A stretch of DNA of 64,000 nucleotides from Callaeas wilsoni (Eukaryota; Chordata; Aves; Passeriformes; Callaeidae), in NCBI GenBank assembly GCA_013398955.1, contig VWPU01003213.1:183501-247500 (forward strand), read 5' to 3'. Below the pieces are notes generated by a model that searched no databases, had not been told where the DNA came from, and saw only the letters and a program-made list of their open reading frames with translations. Positions 37,843 to 48,345 of this stretch are shown here, one piece after another. A program made the position numbers and the translations under genes. Position 1 is the stretch's first letter; every line of letters starts with the position of its first letter.

Positions 37843-38062
37843 CAAAGAAACCCAGAAGGGAAATAGAAAAAGAATCCTACTTAATAGAAATATCTTGCAA
37901 TCTGTAAGGTCCTTTATAAAAGTGAAAACAAAACAAAACAAAATACAAAACACAAAAGCAAAAACAAAACAAAAACACCCCAAAACAACATAAAACCCCA
38001 GCAAACCAAACAAAAACTCCATCCCTATTAATAGAAAAATCTTGCAATTTGTAGTGTAATTT
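37843..38062. repeat. Local duplication of about 60 bp separated by an AAAAC tract
   Basis: TAATAGAAATATCTTGCAAT followed by CTGTA (about 37881-37905) recurs as TAATAGAAAAATCTTGCAAT followed by TTGTA (about 38029-38053). Weaker similarity extends upstream of both (AAACCCAGAAGGG against AACCCCAGCAAACC). The spacing is about 148 bp, and the gap is filled by an AAAAC-type simple repeat (37925-37976). The minus-strand frame here (145 codons, 37684-38121) shows the same duplication as two CKIFLL blocks, but it is low-complexity and not a gene. Confidence 0.6.
37925..37976 (+). repeat. AAAAC-type simple repeat
   Basis: The plus strand is an imperfect run of AAAAC and AAAAAC units with a few interruptions (ATAC, CAC, AGC). 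It is a microsatellite-like tract lying between the two copies of the local duplication. Confidence 0.85.
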
Positions 38063-38080
38063 ACAGGATGTAGGGGTTCT

Positions 38081-38825
38081 CCTGGTTCTGAAACAGCTGA
38101 GGCTGGACATACTGCAATCACTACTCATGATAAGGAAGGGCCACCAGGATCATGTGAAGGGAAGAGTTTGACCTAAAAATAATTTGATTGTCTTAATCAT
38201 GTTACTTACATAGTTCCTGGCTTCTGGGCATAAGCACAGGCAAGAGTGCAGGAGGACCTTACAGGCCAGTAGGACTTTGCTGGTCCTTGGTCACTGGGAC
38301 AAGGGAAGGACAGATCAAGGTATATGGTGTAGCTGTGTTTGGGGTACCAGGAAACTGTTGGGAAAATTATAAATGTTCTGACACTACCCAGTATGAAATG
38401 CTGTTCATCTTTCAACCTTGCAGTTCTCTGATGGCCATGGAAGAGAAGGGGGAATAATCCAAATAGACACTTGAATTCACTTCTAACCTCGAGAAATTAC
38501 AGTTTCTTGCATTTATGAGATCTTTAATAGACTTACAGGGATCCCATCCTGGCAAACATACCTTAAAGGAAAATATGTTTCCAAAATCTACCTTCTGGAA
38601 CATAATTTTTCCTCTGCTATAACTCTATGTTCTCAGCCTTCTTGGCCATCAATATTGTTAAACTGTTTGATTGTCTCCGGTGCAATGCCACAAGTTTAGT
38701 TAGAGCATTTGCAACTTTCTCCACATCAGCAATTCTTCATATTTGCTGACACAATGTTTTACCATCTGTCAGCTTTTCAAATTGCCTCTACTTTCTTTCT
38801 AGACTGCTTATTTTTTCCTTCAATG
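38081..38825. other. Unique sequence
   Basis: No recognisable gene or repeat is seen. Minus-strand open frames of 60-70 codons at 38206-38603 have no features of interest. Confidence 0.5.
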
Positions 38826-38951
38826 AAAGGAAAGAAAGAAGGAAAGAAAAAAGAAAAGAAAAGAAAAGAAAAGAAAAGAAAAGAAAAGAAAAGAAAAGAA
38901 AAGAAAAGAAAAGAAAAGAAAAGAAAAGAAAAGAAAAGAAAAGAAAAGAAA
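38826..38951 (+). repeat. AAAAG microsatellite, about 126 bp of pure purine
   Basis: An irregular GGAAAGAAAGAAGG start (38829-38845) passes into about 20 perfect AAAAG units up to 38951, all purine on the plus strand. A plus-strand frame at 38709-38963 and a minus-strand frame at 38777-38980 run through it as Lys/Glu/Arg and Phe/Leu/Ser repeats. These are artefacts. Pentanucleotide purine tracts mutate quickly and can form triplex DNA. The reference copy number may not hold in other individuals. Confidence 0.97.
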
Positions 38952-41900
38952 ATTTTTAAATAACAGATTTTATGCTGCACAATATTAGATTAACCTGTAT
39001 ATTCTGACATATCTGTGGTGACGTTTTTGCCATGATAGTTTTAATTGAAGAATGTTTCCTGTATAAGTCACCAGAAAAAAAAATCCAACACCCAGAACCA
39101 ACAATCAACCATAACCACGAGCACCACTACCGCCACAAAAAATGCACCCCAAAATATGGTTATGTAACTGCTCTGGAATGCAAGAAAAAAGATTGATTTT
39201 TTTTTTTTGGTTGTTGGTGTTGTTAAGATTTTATTTTAAATTTCTTTAGTATTTTTACTTCATGGCCCATGATTTCTTAGCTTCCCTCTAGTGAGGAATG
39301 TATCTCAATAGATCAAGATTATTATCAAAATTATGGAGTTTTTATATCAGTGGCCATTTATAATTGATAAAAACTCACAGGAATAGGGTTCAAGAGATAT
39401 TTCCAGTAATTTCTACACCTGCTCAGAGATTTTCCTACAGCATGTTTCACTTCGATATCAAAGATGTCATTAGGCAGAGTGAGGTAAAACCAGCCAAGTG
39501 ACCACGTAATCAAAAGTATAAAATGCAGAAATGCATTCACTAGAATAGCTTATTAAGCTTTCCTTTCTCAAGAGGACCTGAACTGAATTTATTTCAGGTT
39601 TTTCAGTTTCACTTAAATATTCTGGTCAGATTATATTTCAACTCAACAGTAAAATGCAGATCAGCTGTCAGTGTTGAAGAGAGGAGGTAAAGATAAACTG
39701 GCTAGATCTGCTGATTCATCTCTGTGTAGCTGACTCCTGAAGTGCACCAATCTTATGATTTTGGGTTCTTGTGGCTGTGACCTTCAAGCCATGTCCTCTT
39801 CCTTTTACAAACAGAGAAAGTAAACTTAATGGACAAATTGTTTTGGGCTGGTGGAAGAAAAACAGCAACAGAAAATTTGTCCTTCTTAAAAAGGCTAAGT
39901 TTGTAGCTGAACTAACACAATCACCTGTACTATTAAAAGGATCTTTCTAAAATATGTTATTTTCTCTCATTAAGTTTTTATATTCACAGTATGACCTATG
40001 AGAAAAATACCTTCTCTTTACAAAATCTTCAAATACTCAGGAAACCCTAAGAATTAACAAGATGACAGAAGGAACACAATCATTTCTGCTTTGAGTCATA
40101 CCCTATAAAATATGACAGTTCTGAAGAAAGGAAAATGTCATTCCACCTTGAATCGAATTTTGAATACAGTAGTAATGAAATTATCACTTCTCTCACACAA
40201 ATACGTGAACAATGCAAGTTTCACACAGCTCCAAGTTTAATTTGCTAATGGAAAAATTGCCTACTGCTCAGAGAAGTCAGTGTGAATGCTACTGTTTTGT
40301 AATGGGGTCCGCATTATAATATTTGATTATATTCTGAGGGGTTTTGTGCAGCAAAAATACCCACTGATGTAAAAATGAAAAAGACTAGTTGGACTATCAG
40401 GAGAACTGAATCAGGCTCTATGCTGGTATTGCCAGGGTTTATTTCTGCCTTGAAAATACATAATTACCATTTCTAGCAGGTCAGGCTCCTATTAAATATC
40501 CATTGCAACTTGACTTTTGGCAAAATATGTAGTTTTACAAGGGAAACAAAAGCTACAATTCTCTAAATGAAAGCAGAGGATACATTAGGCTTCATGTAGC
40601 TTTTCTTGCCAGAAATGATTGGTGAAGCCAATCTATTAGGTTTTATTTATTTAGTAATTGTGCAGTAGCTTTCCAATTCCATGCTGACTTCCAGGAATGA
40701 AGAGTTACAATAATAATACGCAGTACAGTGTGGGTTTTTTTTCTCTAAATAGCCATTTTGCATGATGGCAGGAGCAGGCACGGGGCTGACCCTTGGACCA
40801 GTCTGGGTCGGAAGTTAAAGAAGATATTTCTCTGTTACTCTTTTCAACAAAACACGTCATGCTCATTCCCTGAAGGTTTCTCTGCAGATGATGTAAAAGA
40901 ATAACCAAGCAGACTCTGCCAGAGCATCCCATATTATTCTTGAAATTGTCCATGAATCTTTTGCTATTACAGACTTAGTTGCTGAGTCTGAATAAAGCAT
41001 CAGATTTCAAACTGAAGTCTGGAGCTGAGTTATTTCAAAGTTTCATTAAGAGTTAGGATCTGAGGCCAAAATCAAAATATCTGCTGCTTTATAAAATATG
41101 AGGCATACTATAAGAGGTAGAGGATTCTAACTTCAGAAATTGTAAGGCACACTACTGGAAAGAAGAGGAGGGTTCTTTTTTTGCCATCAAGTGCTCTTGC
41201 TCAGTCAAGACCAAAATAAATACATGCATAAATAAAATATCTTCTAATAGAATTTTATGTTGATTTGCTTTATCATTAAAACATATTTTTTGTTTATCAT
41301 CCTGTTTTCTATATTAGTCATGAGGAAGTTTTGTCTTGTAACTTCCCATTTAGTTTCATAAACACTTTGTCTAACTAAAAGCCTGTTTAATTCAGTCTTG
41401 CACCTCTCTTCAATCTCAGCATACATAAACTTCCCTTTTAGTCTTTTCTTGTCTTGATATTGTTACCTCATTCCCACCAGGCGACTAGTGCCTCCAAAAC
41501 TAGGAAATCCCATTTTTTTACACAGTCCTACTATAGCCCACAAACAGCAATTTTTTCCTTGTTCCCCAATGACCTAGATCATCAAAGTACAATCTACTCT
41601 CAAATAGAATTACTAATTTTTTTAGTAAGATAAGGCAAACTTCAACAAATATTGTATTTGTTGTCTGCAAAATAGTAAGACACAAACATTGATCTTTCTG
41701 TAGATTTTCTTCAAATCTTTATTTGGTTGTAATTTCAGTTATTTAGCACAAACAAAATCATTTCGTTCCAGCTCTTATCACCATCCGTGTCTTTCTTTGT
41801 AAACATCTTGAGTCAGCATTCCTGTGCCAGTGATTACAGATACTCCAGATAGAAAAGGCTGCAACGGCTATTCCTCTGTGGGCACCTTAGTTTTTGTGAC

Positions 41901-43416
41901 ACTCATTCTTAACTGCTGGATCAGAAGACACAGCCTTCTGACACAGACACTATAGACTTCTTCACTAGCTGCCTTCCTACCCCTTTGGATGTTTTGATTT
42001 GGGGTTTTTTTTTGGTAGCAGAAGGAAAAGAAACTTCTAAACAAACAAACAAACAAACAAACAAAACCCCCCAAAAATCCAATACAGAAGCTACAGCTGG
42101 GATCAACATTTTTTCAGGTTAGGGTCAACCCATAAAACTTCATTTAGTCAAATGGCAACTTCAATGGCACATTCCCCTCCTTCCTTCTGTTTTCTTCATC
42201 CATTGGAAAGAGGCATGACAGTCTGACTCCATTGATTGTTAACTCTCCCATGATTGAAAGCCAAAAATATCTCATAAAATTTTATTCATACAGAAAAAGC
42301 ATCCTGCATTAAAACATTTCCTCATTCAGTTCACAGAGAAGGATATTCAAGGAAATTCAGTGAGTAAATCAACGGCAAGGTAACAGCCTATGCCGCAAGA
42401 GGCTAATTATAAAGAGACAAAATGGAGGAACAATTCTTTAGTATTTCACTTACCATGTGTTATCCTGAGTCCCCACTACCTTGCAGGCAGTAATTCATTA
42501 ATCTATGCAGCATTCTGTTAATAGCAAAAATGTTGATTTACTTCATTATAGACAAATTGTTCATACAAAGACATCCATTCTACAAAATAAATAAATTTTA
42601 TTATATAAATAGGGGAAAGAAAATAAGAATTTTCTAAAATAAGGTCATTCATGCGGCAGTCTGTGAAACATAAAATCTTTGGTATGTTTTTCACATAAAA
42701 CACTGTTCTAAATGCGAGTGGATCTGTAACCTCAGAGATTAATAAAAGAAATCCTTTGGTTTGTTTGTTGTGGTTGCTTTTATTCGGGTGATGAAAATAG
42801 AACAAAGCAGACTATGTTCAAACAGCAGTTATTCAGTAGTCTTTACAGATATTGTCTGAATCTAATTGGATTTTAATGAAATGATATTTCCTTTGTGATA
42901 AGTACATAAAAATTATGTTTTTAATTAACATCACAAGGTATAAGCTATAGATACCAACCCTCAACTGAAATAATATTACTTTAATGTTTGCTTCATTAAA
43001 AAAAGGACAGAAGTAATAACAACGTAGCAAGAAACGTGTGTAAACTAACTGGACAATGATTAGTGCTGGACTCTTTTCATCCCAAGGAGCTGAGCAATTT
43101 TCCTCATGCCTTTTTCATTTACTGCTTCTCAATTCAGTGGTGTTTAGCCATGAAAGAGTTTACAGAGTTTGTTTACACACTTGAAATTCATTTTGGGTGG
43201 GAACAGGCACTTGGACTAGAATATCAATATGCCAGGCAAAATATAAAATAAAATAACTTTTCAAGGAGGTCTTGCAAGTCGTACAAGTAAAAATAAAACA
43301 AAACAAAACAAATGAAAAGTGATAAAGAACCAGTGATGTCCTGGCACAAAAAACCCTTGAGATACTGTGCTCATCAGTAGTTATTTCTCTGGCCTGTTGC
43401 AATGTAACACTGCAAG
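38952..43416. other. Unique sequence with A/C-rich patch and AAAC microsatellite
   Basis: No gene is recognised in 4.5 kb. A G-poor, A/C-rich patch spans about 39070-39150, and a six-unit AAAC repeat lies at 42039-42062. The stretch 40300-40680 has long runs of ordinary complexity with CATAATTACC and CCAAT-like motifs and could be a conserved element, but this cannot be shown from one sequence. Confidence 0.45.
42039..42062 (+). repeat. AAAC microsatellite, six units
   Basis: Six perfect AAAC units are followed by AAAACCCC. The tract has no neighbouring gene or element. Confidence 0.95.
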
Positions 43417-43730
43417 CATAGAACTGTAGAATAATTTAGGTTGAAAAACTCCTCTAAGATCATCAAGTCCAACCAAACCCCGAGCACTGCCAAGTCCCCA
43501 GGTGCATTAACCCATGTCCCCAAGTGCCACATCTACATGTCTTTTAAATGCTTCCAGGGATGGTAGCTTAACTACTTCCCTGGGCAATGTATTCTAATAT
43601 TTAACAACCCCTTTGGTGAAAATTCTTTCCTAATAGCCAATCTAAACCTCCCCGGCACAACTTGAGGCCGTTTCCTCTTGTCCTATCTCTTGTTACTTCG
43701 ATGAAGAGACTGAAACGACCTCACTACAAT
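43417..43730 (-). mobile_element. CR1 LINE, short 3' fragment, minus strand
   Basis: The plus strand begins CATAGAACTGTAGAATAATT, a mutated CR1 3' end. It continues through CATCAAGTCCAACCAAACCC, AAGTGCCACATCTACATGTC and CCCCGGCACAACTTGAGGCC, then stops near 43730 shortly after TTGTTACTTCGATGAAGAGA. About 310 bp remain, covering the 3' UTR and the last ORF2 codons. It is of the same broad subgroup as the copies at 4880 and 60796. Confidence 0.9.
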
Positions 43731-46700
43731 AATTTTGAATGGCCATTGTAGCTAAAACCAAGAGTCTTCCTAAACTTTCCTGTCCTGTCTCAGCTAGAGG
43801 CTGGCATTGATCTTTGAAAAAATAATATGGTAAGTATAGACTGATAATGCTGTCTCAGTGTCTGCCAATTGATAGATTCATTCTCCATGCCAGCGTGATC
43901 TATTTGATCTGTTTATTCAAATAACTCGGGAGCAAAGAAATACCCTGTCAGGGTACCACTTTAACTTATATTTCCCAAGAGATGAGAGAACAAACAGTCA
44001 GGAAAAATGAAAAAAAAAAAAACCAAAAGAGCTTTTTCTTCAGCACCTTAATTGTGCTACCCATTGGGCACAAAATCATTACCTTATTATTTTGCTTCAA
44101 CAGCTACAATGAATTAAGGGAAAAAGGACACAGTACTACTTCTGCTTCTGGGTCAGAGCAGCCCTGTGTTGCCCTTTTTAGTAAAGACTTGACAATAAAT
44201 TTGATATAATGTGAGACATACATCAAACAGATGGCAGTTCAAGGTATAATGCACAGTACTCAAGCGGGCACGAGAACAAAGGAAAAAAAGCTAAGTAAGC
44301 TCAGAAGTTTAAGCCACAGCAAGTTATTTATATTTCCAATGTGTTCATCCTGGCAAGAAACTGACAGTGAGATTTCCCTTGGCCAGAATCTGGGTTAAGT
44401 GGAGTGAAGGAAAATCAGTTTATCAGTTTAAACTGTTTGTTGTAAGGTAGACCAAAATCCTAATCTAGATGGTTTGACTTGCTCCAAGCCCTACAGTCTG
44501 TCTCTACAGCTCTGTCTCTAAAGCAGAGTGGGGTGGTGTGTCTCATGTCCTTGGGGTGGGGAAATTCTTGCATCAAGGCACAGCTCTGAACCCTGAGTCC
44601 TGCTTGGCACCTTTCTTATTTCTGCTTGCAATTTTCATCCAAATGAAGAATTGAGAAATATGAGACTGTAAAGGCCTCTAGTATTATGGAAATAACAGAG
44701 CATCCTTACCTTCAGCCTGGAGAATCTGGATGAAAATATTCTTTCTTGGAAATATTCAGACCCTTTTCTTCTAACGATGGCTTCATTTGGTGCTCCCTGA
44801 GACTCCCATAATTTATTCATACTGAAGTACACTTACCATTATGTATCTGCAGTATCATTATTTGAGTTTGTTATTCTGTAACATTAGCTTAAACATTTTA
44901 TAAACTGCTGTGCAGATGACAAGTTTATTAAACCAGGAAAGATAATCATTGTACAGAAAGAGCATTACACCACAAGTTTCACAGAATTCTATTGTATTTA
45001 TCCTATCAGTCATGTGACAAAAAAGGACTGTACTTTTCCATTGCTAAAGTTGCACGTTAACATTCAGACATTCGAAAAGACACTTTAAACCATGCAAATA
45101 CAGATGATGCAACATGAGATTTATAATCAGCCTTGACCCACAATCCTATGCTTAGAAATTCATTAGGTATCCAGATCTTTCTGGGCTTGTACTAAGGAAG
45201 AAGGGAACACTACCCTCTGTCTCTACCTCCAATCTCAGAACTAGTCAATTAAAGTTAATGTTCTGATCTGTTTAAATATTATCTTTGATAATTTAAACTG
45301 GAATGTCTTCTAACACTACAAGTCATACCCTTCTTGTGTAGAAAGCCTGCATATGAACATCAGGGATATAAAAAGGGATCTCCAAGCTGTTCAAAGACAT
45401 CTAACAAAGTGTATGATATATTTTAAACTTATCTTTATCAGACTTTTCACCACAAATTACACTGCAGTCACTTTCGTGTTGGTATATACTGCGTGCAATA
45501 GAGTCATAAGATTACTTAGATTGAGTAGTATGGAAACTACCTTAGCATATAATAACTGATAGCAATGTTAGTAGTAAATCCTTTAATGAGAACATCGACA
45601 AATACAAGCAAATTAATTTCCCCCATACATTTAAAATAAAATGCAGTGATTTAAAAAGAAGTAGCAGAAATCACTACTCTGAATTAAAATTTTTACCTGA
45701 AAGGCCTATTCCTTATTCCCAATCTTGCTTCCTTAGTGTGTTGTCTAAAATAGTTCATTGAAACTGTGGGTTGAAACTGCAGTTCTGCATTTAAGATAGT
45801 TGTAAAAAATGCATTAAACTCTGTGAAGGATCTGGAAATAATTGGTGTCTCTCAGCATATGTCAGTGACAGAAGCAGAAACACAACTGAATTTGCAAAGA
45901 CTTTTTAAACCTATATTTGAGAATGTTTATTACTTATTTCTTTTTCTAACTGGATAAACCTGCAAGAGCCCGTATTTGTAGCTAGCCATAAAATAATAAA
46001 AAAACCCTGATTTCTGTGGTGCTTAGTAATGTGCATATTTTGTTTCAGACTAAAAATATTTTATCTCATTGTTTTATTGAAGAAGTCTGATGGGATTATC
46101 TTCTGTCAGTGTTTTCACAATGGCAATACTGCCCAAGAGCATTGAGTGCACCCTGTATCAACCCAGCTGTGCAAAGCCCTCACTGATCATGGCAGATACT
46201 CTTGTGCAAGTAAAATATTTTTGAGTAAAAATGGTTTTGTGGAAGATGGAGGGAGAAATTAATGTGGGCCCTGGGGGGTGGGCTACAGAGTTACTCCTTT
46301 AGCTTTGAAACATTCATGCTGCAGTGAAATGGAGTTTGGTCTGCAGGCTGTGCAAGTAGGGAGGTATTTACAAGCAAAGTAGAAACTGGTAACGGCATAA
46401 AGACAGTGAAGAAGCCCAGTCAGTACTCCCACAAATTAAATTAAAGACCTGGAAACTTTGCTGTAACAAGTGAGAAGATGGACACAAAATTATTATATTA
46501 TTCTTTTTACCAAAAAATATTAATCTCTTATGAATACTCAATTCTATCTTGACAACAATTTTAGCAAGCTGTTCTGAGCTGTTTAATAAGTGTTCTGGAA
46601 TCATAGGCAGAAACAAAGCTGCAAGTATTGGCTTAGGTGAATAAAGCTCCTTCAGAGCACTGAGACAATTTCATATTATTGGTGATGTAGAAAGAACAAG

Positions 46701-47890
46701 AAAGTCAAGGAGACACATGCAACTAAAAGACCAATTTTTGTAATACCTGATTTATCTCTGTAGTGTGACTGTAGATGGAGCAAAATTATGCCAGAGGTTG
46801 ACTGAGTTAATCTCAGTCTAAAAGCCACTAAAATATAGTCATATTTTAACTCTCTAATAAAAATCCTATTAATTAAAATGTTGCTAAAAATATATATGAT
46901 ACTTCCAACTTGTGACTCATCAAAATAAAGCTTAAATTTTAGTACCTTAAACTAATTTATATCACTATCATTAAATACTAAGAAAGCTACTATTACATCG
47001 GCACTCATCCCCAAAACATTGCTGACTACACTCATCAGAGTTTTCTCATCATCACAAAAATTGTTCCTGACTGAGCATTTATTCTCGCAAAATTTTTATT
47101 CCTGCTAAACATGGAGCAAATTGTATACAGTCTTGAAATGTCTCTTGAGCAAACAGTCGAGAGCTATTAATAAACAAAATGTGACATGAAAAATCAGGGT
47201 ATTTCAAGTGCCCCAAAAGACATTTCTTGGCAACTCTCTAATGACTTATTGTAAAAATATTTTTATATCATCCTTTTTAAAACATATCAATAATTATGGA
47301 AGCTTCATGCTATTATTATAGATTATTCATGATTTTCCATTAAAAAAGCTTCAGGAAATATAATGGGAAAAAAAACCCAAACAAAATTAGCCCAGCTGAT
47401 CCAGTCACCAACATTAATAAAAGGTAGTAAACATTTTTCAAGTAACACATAGAATACAGATGCATTCAGTAAATGAACAATTTTTAGAGGTGATGGTCTT
47501 TTTTACCCTCTTCTGTCATTTCCTTATTGTGGGAAGTAAAATAACATACTATAAGTGAAAATGTGAAACTAATCTGTGAAGAATTTATTATTCTGATCAC
47601 TTTGCTTGTCTGACCGAACATGTTTTCTCTTGCTATACCTGATTTTCTCTATTTAATAACATCCTTTGCATCTGCCAGAGTGGGTCCATGACCATAAGAA
47701 TGATCTTGATTGCAGTACTGCACAGGTAGTATTAATGGATAGGTAAGAGTGGGAAAACATTAATTTGTTTTTGACAATCAATAAAAAAATGAACGGGAAA
47801 AAAAGAGAGAGGTAATAATAAAGGTTTTTGTTTGGTTTCCTGATAGTAAACATTGAAAAAGAAAATATTTTAATTTTTAGTTAAATCTAT
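43731..47890. other. 4.2 kb of unique AT-rich sequence
   Basis: No gene, RNA or repeat family is recognised. A 12-A run lies near 44010. The part at 47250-47350 is dense in ATTA/TAAT strings but is simply very AT-rich. Confidence 0.5.
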
Positions 47891-48345
47891 GTATGATTTT
47901 TGCGCGTTGCCATAAACACCCAAACCCACAAGTAATGGTTGTGTTTGGCACAATGAGCATAAGCAGACAAAATACTGCCGATTTGGCAAGCGGAGGGAGC
48001 AAAGTTGATACAGTATGTCATGCAAAGCACCACGCAGAGCAAGCTTGACCGAGGCACAGTATGAGCACAGTGACCAGGAGCAGCCCTGTGACACGAGTCA
48101 CGCTCTCAGGTGTTCCCACTGCCCACAGTGGGGGCACTCATGCCCGTAATTGCAAACGCCCTTGACTGCAAAAGCAAAGCAAGCCTTGGGATCTGCATGG
48201 CTGGTTGCACTGACACTGCTTCCCGACACAGACAAGCCCTCGAGCAGACGCTGCTGTATTACTTACACTTCCATTAAAGGAGCTCACAGAGCTCGCCTCT
48301 TCCTGGCACTTGTCCTGGTTCCTTGGTCCTTCCAGAAATTGCCAA
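47891..48345. other. Unexplained CpG-rich island
   Basis: By eye this 450-bp stretch carries about 14 CpG dinucleotides (for example TTTGCGCGTTGCC near 47900 and CGAGTCACGC near 48096), while surrounding kilobases have roughly one per 100 bp or fewer. An ATTAAA signal lies at 48273-48278, followed by GAGCTCACAGAGCTC. That arrangement would suit the R-U5 end of a young plus-strand LTR, but I cannot find matching TG/CA ends or a TATA box. Other options are a small CpG island with a non-coding promoter, or an isolated exon. Open frames here (47870-48094 minus, 48150-48350 plus) have no recognisable domain. Confidence 0.5.

Noticed and set aside
37684..38121. 145-codon minus-strand open frame, the longest in the window, hydrophobic
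   Set aside because: Its Phe/Cys/Leu-rich sequence is produced by the A/C-rich and AAAAC tracts on the other strand and by the local duplication. It is a composition artefact.
38709..38963. 84-codon plus-strand frame with a Lys-rich repeat tail
   Set aside because: The tail is the AAAAG microsatellite read in frame.
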